Of a stretch of DNA of 64,000 nt, positions 55,310 to 64,000 are shown piece by piece; the first letter of the stretch is position 1; the number at the start of each line of letters is the position of its first letter. Origin of the DNA: Eutreptiella sp. 'Long Island Sound 2002' (taxonomy: Eukaryota; Euglenozoa; Euglenophyceae; Eutreptiales; Eutreptiaceae). Location: NCBI GenBank assembly GCA_964036045.1, contig OZ038389.1, positions 34,724,444-34,788,443 on the forward strand. The letters are read 5' to 3'. The position numbers and the translations under genes were made by a program. The notes below the pieces were generated by a model. It was not told the origin of the DNA. It did not search any database and was given only the letters and a program-made list of their open reading frames with translations.

Positions 55310-56060
55310 TGTGTCGTGTCGTGTTGTGTGTCGTCGTGTCGTGTCGCGTCGTGTCGTGTCGTGTCGTGTCGTGTCGTGTCGTGTCGTGTCGTGTCGTGTC
55401 GTGTCGTGTCGTGTCGTGTCGTGTCGTGTCGTGTCATGTCGTGTCGTGTCGTGTCAAGTCGTGTCAAGTCGTGTCGTGTCGCGTCGTGTCGTGTCGTGTC
55501 GTGTCGCGTCATGTCGCGTCGTGTTGCGTCGTGTCGTGTCGTGTCGTGTCGTGTCGTGTCGCGTCGTGTCGTGTCGTGTCGTGTCGTGTCGTGTCGTGTC
55601 GTGTCGTGTCGTGTCGCGTCGCGTCGTGTCGTGTCGTGTCGTGTCGCGTCGTGTCGTGTCGCGTCGTGTCGTGTCGTGTCGTGTCGTGTCGTGTCGTGTC
55701 GTGTCGTGTCGTGTCTTGTCTTGTCGTGTCGTGTCGTGTCGCGTCGCGTCGCGTCGTGTCGTGTCGTGTCGTGTCGTGTCGTGTCGTGTCGTGTCTTGTC
55801 GTGTCGTGTCGTGTCGCGTCGCGTCGCGTCGTGTCGTGTCGTGTCGTGTCGTGTCGTGTCGTGTCGCGTCGTGTCGTGTCGTGTCGCGTCGTGTCGTGTC
55901 GTGTCGTGTCGCGTCGTGTCGTGTCGTGTCGTGTCGTGTCGTGTCGTGTCGTGTCGTGTCGTGTCGTGTCGCGTCGTGTCGTGTCGTGTCGCGTCGTGTC
56001 GTGTCGTGTCGTGTCGCGTCATGTCGCGTCGTGTTGCGTCGCGTCGTGTCATGTCGGGTC
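55310..56060 (+). repeat. (GTGTC)n pentamer microsatellite, about 750 bp
   Basis: About 150 GTGTC units, with GCGTC, ATGTC and CTTGTC variants in recurring higher-order patterns. It lies in the intron between propeller exons, close to the acceptor. Long ORFs (SCRVVSCRV and DTTRH types) on both strands are artefacts. Confidence 0.98.
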
Positions 56061-56150
56061 GTGGTCGTCGTCGTGTCGCACTACGTCGCATCGCTGTACC
56101 GTACCTTTGCCACTTCGGCCGTGCTCCGTCGCACGTCCGTCTCTTCTCAG

Positions 56151-56390
56151 GCGACGGGGCTGCTCCTCGCAAAGTTCAATCTCAATACGTGGACGTTGGT
56201 GGGCAGCCGCCGCGTGGGCGGCCTCCAGCCGCATCCCACCGTCGTGGCCCTCACGGCCGACGCCGCCACCGAGGGCCTGTTCCTGGGGGTCCAGCGCCGG
56301 CAGCGGCCCAGCGTCATCTACAAGTTCCGCCGCGCGTCCCTGACCCTCTACGGCCTGGTCCGCATGCATTCGCGGCAGGGCCGACCGGAG
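56151..56390 (+). CDS. Giant gene exon: beta-propeller-like, part 3
   Basis: Acceptor CTCTTCTCAG, phase 0 at both ends (80 codons), donor GTGTCT. Strands GLLLAKFNLNTWTLV, VVALTADAATEGLFLGV and VIYKFRRASLTLYG continue the blade pattern. Confidence 0.6.
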
Positions 56391-56555
56391 GTGTCTGGAA
56401 GGGCGGCCAAGGGGATCGGACCAGGGGTCGCTCGGGGCGGTGGAGCGTGTGTGTGATCCTCCTGGTCAATGGTCGTGGTCATTCACGGCCAAATGCCAAA
56501 GGAAGGGGCAAAGGCTGGCCCGCAGGGAGCACAACAAGCTCTGGGGTTGTACAGG

Positions 56556-56690
56556 GGATGGGGGGGGGGGGTGGTACAAGGCCTCGGTATTCGGTTGTGT
56601 GCCTTTGGCGGCGCCTATTGGCCCCTCGCCACTGCACATTCCGACCCTCTGTGGGCCCGAACGTGTTTTGGTTGTGTCAGGGGGGGGGGC
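56556..56690 (+). repeat. Family D module bounded by G-runs
   Basis: GGTACAAGGCCTCGGTATTC through TGTTTTGGTTGTGTCA between G-runs. A second copy lies 320 bp further on. Confidence 0.7.
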
Positions 56691-56794
56691 AAGGGGGGGT
56701 ACCCCCCCTGCCCCTGCGGTGTACGGCCGTTCTAACACATCACTGCCCGCGCCCCCGCCCGGCGCCCACCTGCAAATAGTTGTCGGCCACGAAC

Positions 56795-57005
56795 ACCCCC
56801 CTATGGTCCCCACGGAAGGCGGGCCAAGAATTTTGCGCAAATCCTCTTGGCACCGAAGCAAAATTTTGGCTGTCAGCCTCCAACATTGAAAGGGGCGGAG
56901 GGGGGGGGGGGCTTGGCACAAGGCCTCGGTATTCGGTTGTGTGCCTTTGGCGGCGCCTATTGGCCTCTCGCCACTGCACATCCCGACCCTCTGTGGGTCC
57001 GTTTT
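56795..57005 (+). repeat. Family F fragment followed by a family D module
   Basis: 56795-56900 matches part of family F (GGTCCCCACGGAAGGCGGG, CTCCAACATTGAAAGGGG). After a G-run, TTGGCACAAGGCCTCGG starts a family D copy that ends near 57003. Confidence 0.65.
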
Positions 57006-58024
57006 GTACAGGGGAAGGGGGCTTCGCCGTGGGAGAATTTCGCCGTCAAGAAAGGTGGCGGAAATTTCCTCCGGCGAAATTTTGGCGGAACAGTTCCATC
57101 CTTCGCCACCGCTGCCGGCATCGTGTTTCATGAGAGGGGCCCGGCGCGATGACGATGGGCAGCACCAGATCTCACAAAGCTGCGCAAGAGACGGTTGGCT
57201 CAGGCGCGTGCGTCGGCGCGCGTGGCTCCTCTTGGAAACCAGAACTCCGTGACGATGTTGTGGCGATGTGTTGGAGTTTGGGACTCCCTGTCTGGGGCAT
57301 GTCGTGTGGTGTTGTTGCGGTCATTTCGGCGTATGGCACTTGGGGCTTTGGGCATTTCAAGGGGGGCGAAACTTGTCCCCCCCCCCCCCCGCCCCCTGTA
57401 GCCATTTGGGTGCCTGAGCGGCTGTGCGTACTGCTGCTGCTGCTGCTGCCACTACTGCGGCTGCCGGGGCTGAACCAGCGGGGGGGTGTACCAGCCTTGG
57501 GGGGTCCAGTGTCACCCGGGGCCCAGGGGCCAACCCATACACACAGCACAACATTGATTTCTGACGGAATGACCCAAATTCATTATTTTCTAATGGGTCT
57601 GGAGAATGTTTTTCAAGTGCAGTACCTTTGCACATTCTAAACCATGCCATTGGGCTGCTATGAATGGGCTTGTTCCCACAAAGTATGAGGTGCGCTGAAA
57701 CAAGATATCTTTGCAATATGTCGCAAGATGCATCTATTTGAGGTACAAAATGGTTTGTCACAACATACTTCCATCAACACCCCTGTTTCTCCTTTTCAAT
57801 GCACTGTGAAGCGCCTCGTTTACCGGGCTGCCTTCATTGGGTCTAATCTGGGAAGGGCGCTCGGCGATCTCCCGAGGCACGTATGTCACCCCCACCCCAG
57901 TCCGAGCGGTGGGCATGTGCAGTGAGGTCGCCGCACCACTGCCCTGCACCGCTCTGGGGCCCCACACCGTTCGGTTCCCCACTTTCTGAGAGACCAGCGA
58001 CGGCCCCCATGCGTAGATGCATGG

Positions 58025-58150
58025 CGCCGCCAACCGCCAACCATTGTTCAATACTATTTCTGTGGTTTTCTATTTTGCCCACATCTTGACCGTGAAGCAG
58101 ACAGTATCCTATGAATGTTCGTTTCTTTTTCTCTTAGGGACAGCCCTGCA
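58025..58150 (+). mobile_element. hAT-like MITE, family A, 3' part
   Basis: A short CCAACCGCCAACC tract, CATTGTTCAATAC, AATGTTCGTTTCTTTTTCTC and the terminal GGACAGCCCTGC. The 5' part is missing. Confidence 0.6.
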
Positions 58151-59152
58151 GGCAACAATTCCCTGGTGCAAGACAAAAGATAAACAAGTGTCAGCCCATA
58201 TGGCTGAGGACAGGGTTCTTTTGCAACAGGCAATGGCGAGCAGCTTGTGTGTTGTGTTGCCAAGCACCGGCGGTACCTGTTCGCCGGAGGCCTGCGCCGC
58301 AACAGCGCAAGTCTCCTGCGGTATTCCGGAGCGATGCCGGGGCCTTTGCAGCGGTGCTGACCCTCTGCCACCCCCGCCCCTGTTTGGCAGACGGTGTGCC
58401 ATTGGCAGCAAAGGCCCAGGGGCATCGGGGCTACGGGGCCTGTGGGTGGTTGTTTGGCCGACGCGATCGGGCAGGCAGAGGTGGACGTGTGCTGGCACGA
58501 CGTGTATTGGCCCCTGGACCGCCGCACGGGTGCAGCTGTGAAGAATGTCTGCGCCCTTGCCATCCCAATGGATGAAGACCCCTCCCATGCATGTGCTTGA
58601 ACGGGAGAAGGGGGGGAGGCTCTGGGCCGTGGGACCCGAGGGTTGGTGTGCAAACAATGGCTTACAAAATACTCATTTGGAAAGTTTGAATTTTGCACAT
58701 GGGAAGGTCCTGTCGGATTCAGGTTGGGGTCTGGGGCGGGGATGACCGAGGGTCATTGCAGGGTATGCCTACATCTGATATATATGCCCTCAAGGAGCAT
58801 TTACAGACCGAGAGACAAAAAAAAATTGTCGAAAATTGAGAGTCATTTTGCATTTTGCCAAACACATGCTTCCTTGGAGCTTTGGGGATTTCAGGGGTGG
58901 CAACATTATCCCCTGCGATATTGTCCCCGGGCGAAACCCCCCCCCCCTCCCCCTGTATCTGATGGTCGTCCGGCTCTAAAGCATGGATAGCCCTTGGTCT
59001 TACAATATGATGTGTACATAAACAAGGAAGCAAGACAACACTGTACTTAGTGGATGGCAGCTTCGCACACAAACTGTGGCGCACACAAACTATTGGACTA
59101 AAGGCTGGAAGTGCCTATGGCGGGGGCATTCGGTCAATTGAAGCCGACCATT

Positions 59153-59172
59153 GCTCTCTCTCTCTCTCTCTG
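59153..59172 (+). repeat. (CT)n microsatellite
   Basis: Short CTCTCT run about 190 bp before an acceptor. Confidence 0.85.
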
Positions 59173-59361
59173 TATCTGATGGGGTCCGGGGGCGGACCCC
59201 CGGTTGTGGGTGATGGCGGTTGCAAGTCACTGACGTTGGTGGGCGCCCACCCGCCGACGGGGCACCCGCAATGATTCTGCTGCGGACGGTCGGCTCGACC
59301 CCCGGAGTTGCATTTCCCTGAGCACGGCCCGACGGCACCCAAACCCTCCGCGTGGCATCAG

Positions 59362-59661
59362 GTCCTGCACTCGTGGGCCCCGGACCCCGTGGAGCGTGTC
59401 CTGTACGCCCTCGCCAGCGTCGACGGGGACATGCTCGTGTTCGTGCTGCTGACGTTCGCGGTGGTGGCCGTGTCCCCGGAGGTGGCGGACGTGGCCGGGG
59501 GCACGCAGCTGCAGCTGCGCGGCGAGGGCTTTCCTGCCTCGGGACGCATGGAGTGCGTGTTCTCTGACCGCCTGGTCACCAATGCCACCGTCGTCTCCCA
59601 GTCCCTTGTGCAGTGCGCCGCTCCGCCCAGCAGCACAGTGAACGGGCAGTGTCCGACGCAG
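59362..59661 (+). CDS. Giant gene exon: end of propeller and IPT/TIG domain
   Basis: Acceptor GCGTGGCATCAG, phase 0 at both ends (100 codons), donor GTGTGC. A final blade-like stretch (VERVLYALASVDGDMLVFVLL) runs into VAVSPEVADVAGGTQLQLRG, GEGF, MECVFSDRLV, VSQSLVQCAAPPSS. This is the recognisable IPT/TIG pattern with its conserved Gly and paired Cys. Confidence 0.7.
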
Positions 59662-59699
59662 GTGTGCAGGGCAGCCCCCTCCAGATGCTGGGCCCTGCC

Positions 59700-60185
59700 C
59701 ATCCCCCGGGGGGGCAGCCCAAACAGCCCAGATGGGCTGTTTGCGCACCAGGAGCAGGAGCCCATCAGGGGCAGACCAGCCGTGAGGGGGAAAAGCGCAT
59801 ATGGTGGACGGCCCGGACAGCGCGTGGAGGAACAGGGCACCTGGGCCGCACAGAAACACAGCGAGGCAGGCTACGGACGGCCTGTGGACGGAGGCGCGTG
59901 GGCAGCAAAAACAGCCAAACGACCCCGGCAACAACCAGCACATCCTCAATACGCCAATTATTGGGCGCCGCTGACACACAAACGGCACATCCCGCCACAT
60001 CCAGCACAGCCCCGGCACACCAACCACTGGGCTCCGCGAACGCGGAAACGACACCAGCGGGAGCACCGGCCGCAGCGTCCGACAGAACGCAGCGACCCGA
60101 CGCAACATGCGAAGGGAAGAACGGGTGACCGTCCAGGGCCCCGTAAAGGAGCAACAACCAGACGGAATGTCACACAGGGGGGGGG
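59700..60185 (+). mobile_element. Family C, mid-length 5'-truncated copy
   Basis: From about GGGCAGCCCAAACAGCCC to GACGGAATGTCACACAGGGG with a G-run. It is the second-longest copy and matches the 3' half of the ORF at 35030-36460 (for example CACCAGGAGCAGGAGCCCAT). Confidence 0.75.
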
Positions 60186-61134
60186 GGGTGCAGTGCCCCA
60201 GCCCATCTGCGGCACCAAGCCCCCCCCCCCCTCCCCCGCTGTGGCTCGACATTCGAAGAATCGCCAAAAATTCGTAAAAGAAATCGTAACATACTTGTGT
60301 AGAATCGCTATGCGGATTCCCTCGGTATTTTGAAATATTTTTCTTGTCGAAGGTCTCGCTTCACATCATGGCATTGGGGGCACGCCCTGTGTGTCCGCCC
60401 ACACTCGGGGGATGGATATCACAGTGACCAATTTATTTTGGTGGGGGTGTGGGGGCTCTGAGGGGCCCAAGATGACGAAATGACGATTATGTGTAACTCC
60501 TTTGTCCCTCTGATGGCAAAGGGTAAAAAAAATTTTGGCGCCGAAGACTGAGTGAGGACTGTCTGAGGAGACAAAAGTGGTCCACAACCTCTTGGCTGGT
60601 GACTGACACGGCTGCGTCAGCAGCCCAACACTGTTTTTTTTGTTGGGGGGGGGGGGGGGCTCCTTGCCCTCTGATGCCCATCGCTAGGCATCCCGTGCAC
60701 GTGGTGGCCCTCCAAGAATAGTGATGCTGATTCCCCACAATACATGTACAATGATGTGCATTTTCTGTGCTGCACCTCCTTTTGCGAAGGAAGCATTGAA
60801 AACCCCAACAGAGAATTGAACTGGCTGTACAATAGCCATGAGGTCTGGTTCCAGGAATGAAGTGAGAGAAATGATGCCAAACTGGTGGTGTGTCGTGTGG
60901 GCAGTCTCATGTCGGCTGACAATGCTGAGATCCCGACTGACTGAGGGGGGGTATGGTGGCCCCGTTGCCCGAATGGACATTCGGGTTGCGCGGACGGGGC
61001 GGTATGAGGGCACAGACGAAGGATTGCTAGCGGCAGCAAAGGGGTTCGCAACACATGAAAACATTCATCGGAATCGAGTGTCCAGGGGCGTTGTGCTGTT
61101 GCATGGAGTGGCGGCTCGGTCCCTCTTCTCGCAG

Positions 61135-61416
61135 GTGGTGGAGCTGCGGCACAGCGCGTTGTCGTCCACCCAAAACGGGGTGACGCTGCGCCGCACGGAC
61201 CTCCCCGAGTTGTACGCCGCCTCGCCGAACCGGGCGAGCCACCGGGAGGAGCCCTGGGTCACGGTGCACGGCCACGGGTTCCTGGACACCGAGAGCCTCA
61301 GCTGCCGCTTCTTCAGCCACGACGGAGCCCCGGTCTCGGGGGTGATCACTGGGAGCGGGGGGCTGCGGTTCGTGTCCAGTACTCAGATCCGGTGCCGGCA
61401 GCCAACGTTCTCCAAG
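61135..61416 (+). CDS. Giant gene exon: IPT/TIG domain
   Basis: Acceptor CCTCTTCTCGCAG, phase 0 at both ends (94 codons), donor GTCCTG at 61417. It encodes SPNRASHREEPWVTVHGHGF, then LSCRFFSHDG, VISG-like strands and VSSTQIRCRQPT. This is a good IPT/TIG match with two Cys and the GxGF element. It is the last exon I accept with confidence. Confidence 0.7.
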
Positions 61417-61440
61417 GTCCTGGGGCACCGTGTGGGGGTG

Positions 61441-61937
61441 TGGGGAGGCATGCATTGGAAGGGAAGGGGCCTCAGAGGCGGCCCCAGAGGCGGTGAGACA
61501 GGCGGTTGGAGGAGGTTGCTGAAGCGGTTGGGGGCGGTTACTGTTGGTTACAAATGCCATTGAGCCTGGCACTTGCCGTCAGGGGGACAGTGGCTGGGTA
61601 TAGGGTGGGCGCCCTGGAGGGTGGACAGCAAAAACAGTCAAACGACCCCGGCAACAACCAGCACATCCTCAATACGCCAATTATTGGGCGCCGCTGACGC
61701 GCAAACGGCACACCATGCCACATTCAGCACAGCCCCGGCACACCAACTACTGGGCTCCGCGAACGCAGAAACGACACCAGCAGGAGCACCGGCCGCAGCG
61801 GCCGACAGAAAGCAGCGACCCGACGCAACATGCGAAGGGAAGAACGGGTGACTGTCCAGGGCCCCGTAAAGGAACAACAACCCGACGGAATGTCACACGG
61901 GGGGGGTACCTCCCTACTTCCAATGCATGCATCCCTG
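61441..61937 (+). mobile_element. hAT-like MITE family B split by a family C insertion
   Basis: Family B runs to GGGCGCCCTGGAGG (about 61619). Family C then runs from GTGGACAGCAAAAACAG to GACGGAATGTCACACGGGG. Family B's own G-run/TACC junction and its terminus TTCCAATGCATGCATCCCTG then resume. The insertion is at the start of the MITE's G-run. Confidence 0.75.
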
Positions 61938-63071
61938 GGGGGGGGGGGCGTGGAGGCATGTGTGGAGGGGTGCGCCGAAGGGGCGGAGTCCGGGGTGGCG
62001 CAAAAACACGTGTTCAGTTTGGAATGGGGGGTGGTAGACGACTGGAGTTTGCACTGCAGGAATGGTGGGCCATCATGGGGCAAATGTGGAGAGGAACAGC
62101 ATTGGTGCGGCCTAGGCCAAGGTGACTTTGGCAGGTGCAGGCCCCCCCCAGGGGGGGGGGGGGGGGGTTTCCATTGGGTGCCCCCTGGCCTTTGAGCCCC
62201 GGGGACTTGGAGAGATAGTGGTCTGGGTATCATGGCGCCAACGGCCCCCGAGTTGCAGCGGATCATGAGGGGGGGGAGGGGGTTGGCCTTAGAACCAGTT
62301 CCGACCCCCTGCACCGCCACCCCCGGTGGGCCAGGGGACATGCCCAAGGCTGAGCTTTGGGCGGTTCGGTGTTTCAAGGCTGGTGCAGGGCAGAGTTTGA
62401 AGTAACTGAGTGTCCCCCAACAAGCCCCTTGAAAGCAACTGCAACCCTCTCCCTGGGAGATGATGAAGGGGGAGGGAAAGATCGGAGGGACCTGGAACCA
62501 ATCGCCTCCAAGTCACCCCACCTGGGCACCATTTGGTGCCATGACCAGAGATGCAGGATCCCCGTCTTTTGGCGGCTCACGTGGCCTAAGCCTCCGGTCT
62601 TTCTTTCGCATTTTGACCCGTTGTACCTTGAAAGCAACTGCAAAGCTGGAACCGTGAACGTTGTGGATTCCAAAGCCCTGCACACCCATTCTGCCCAAGT
62701 TCTGCCCCGGGTGGTTTGCATTGGCCAACGCATGCCCGTGCACGAGTCGCAACCCCAGGGCTAAGGGTTGGTCAGGTGGGCCACCCGTGATGGCCAAGGT
62801 CACAAATCAATGCGGACAGGAACCCCAATGCAGGAGCCGAAGAGGTCGTTTTCGGTTCCGAAATTTCTGGCCCGGCCGTGGCCGGCCGGGCGTTTAAACG
62901 GGCATAACTCGGGGTAGGCGCGTCGAAACCGGTCGAAACCTGGACCATTGGATGCGCGCTTAAGAGCCCTACGATTTTGTCCCGGAAAAACTTTGGTAAA
63001 TGACACAAGGGGGCAACCGTTCCAACGCAGCAACCCCCCCCCCTGTGCGTGTATCCCGTGTTGATCCGCAG

Positions 63072-63251
63072 CGGAGAGTGGCCCCGGGACCTTGTGCACT
63101 GTATGACCCGCCACGACCCCCTGCAGGCCCACATGGGGCACACATCACGGAAAGCACACGCATGTATGCTCCCCGACCTCCCACCCCCTCTGCCAAAATG
63201 GGGCTCGCTACCCAGCCTCACCTGCAGGAGGTGGGGGGCGTCCTTGTCCAG
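63072..63251 (+). CDS. Possible further exon of the giant gene
   Basis: An acceptor-like GTTGATCCGCAG and a donor GTACGC bracket exactly 60 codons in phase 0, the phase required by the preceding exon. The encoded segment (RRVAPGPCALYDPPRPPAG...LQEVGGVLVQ) has no recognised domain, and a second frame is also open. The remaining sequence to 64000 shows no gene. Confidence 0.3.
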
Positions 63252-64000
63252 GTACGCCACTCCCCGCCCCTCTCCCCTTTCCATGGTCCAGGCGGGTTGA
63301 CTGGGAAAAGGGGGGTGGAGGGGGGCAAAGGCGTCGGAAGGTTTTTTTGTTTTCGCCCTCTGTACAATAAATGCTCCGAAGGTGAGCGGAGATGTGCTGG
63401 AGCATCAAATCGGATGGAAAAGCCCATTTTGGTGCGAGGGGCGTGGGCCCGTCCGTTTGCCAATGAGCACCACTTCTGGGGGCTCTCAGGGCCGTGTGCC
63501 TTGTGTGCAGGATGGCGCTCAGCCCACAGACCTGCTTGGGGGTCCTGCAGGATATGGGGAGATGCAGGACGCAGGACTCAGGACGACATGGGCAAGGGGG
63601 CGTGCAGGGCATTTCTTGGTCAGTGATACCCAACAATTGTTTGTTGATCGCCATGGCCCCTTTGGCTTCCCGGGACCGGCAGAGCAGGAACCCCATTTTC
63701 TTGGGGGCAGTACATTTGGAAGGGCCCTGCCCAATGCATCAACTACGTGGCCCGTGGCCACCTGCACGGGGTTGGTGGCTGGGCACGGGCGACCATGGCG
63801 GTGGGGACTGTGCTGGCCCGTGTTGTTGTATGCCTCCCGTCTACCTCCTGATGACCGGGAGGTACTGGAGCCGGATGGAGTTGAGTGTGCGCAATCCATC
63901 GGACAGAGGCAAGGTCATGAAGGGGCATGTAGTGCCTGTTCAGCATCCGCAGGGCGAAGCGTGCAGAACAGAGTAGGGGGCGCTCAGGGGTCAGCGTTGG

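Noticed and set aside
55214-56779. ORFs of VVSCRV or DTTRH type on both strands
   Set aside because: Products of the GTGTC pentamer; only 56151-56390 has non-repetitive coding character.
58249-58600. Two overlapping Cys-containing ORFs between propeller and TIG exons
   Set aside because: Flanking exons already join in phase 0 without them, and neither has clear splice sites.

Overview
This is nuclear DNA of a eukaryote. The evidence is GT-AG introns with matching phases, an ALG10 glucosyltransferase gene, a eukaryotic tRNA-Leu, extracellular LamG, mucin, IPT/TIG and EGF modules, and Helitron, Penelope-like, KDZ/hAT-like and MITE-type elements. Host coding sequence is very GC-rich and intergenic DNA is full of poly-C/poly-G runs. 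CCCTAA-type telomere-like tracts appear at several interstitial sites. I cannot place the lineage; a unicellular eukaryote with a large extracellular protein repertoire fits best.

Layout. 1-8.4 kb: a Helitron with a RepHel protein and a downstream C2H2 plus J-domain cargo protein, each reading frame cut once by a stop codon. 8.4-17.5 kb: gene-poor, with dispersed 23-bp repeats, an orphan WW-domain fragment, segmental duplications, a ~90-bp minisatellite and a satellite joined to telomere-like DNA. 17.8-19.1 kb: an intact single-exon ALG10 gene. 19.1-26.3 kb: duplicated and inverted repeat modules. 26.4-61.4 kb (perhaps to 63.3 kb): one giant plus-strand gene. I reconstruct its exons from AG/GT boundaries whose phases agree at nearly every junction. 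It encodes a LamG-like domain, a Ser/Thr/Pro-rich stalk with a beta-sandwich region, an unassigned region, IPT/TIG-like domains, dozens of EGF-like repeats, a probable beta-propeller and further IPT/TIG domains.

The largest EGF exon is broken four times: by a TAG, by a 3.0-kb DNA transposon flanked by a perfect 8-bp target duplication, by a TGA, and by a 4-bp duplication. The gene is therefore probably decaying, or this is a null allele.

The giant gene's introns are archives of mobile elements. They hold hAT-like MITEs with CAGGG termini and 8-bp target duplications, a retroelement-like family with 5'-truncated copies that all end at G-runs and a long copy carrying a CCCH-finger ORF, a Penelope-like reverse-transcriptase remnant with a hammerhead-ribozyme-like core, and very long simple repeats such as (GTGTC)n and (CCTGTG)n. 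Many small modules are bounded by oligo-G or oligo-C, which suggests that G/C runs are preferred insertion targets.
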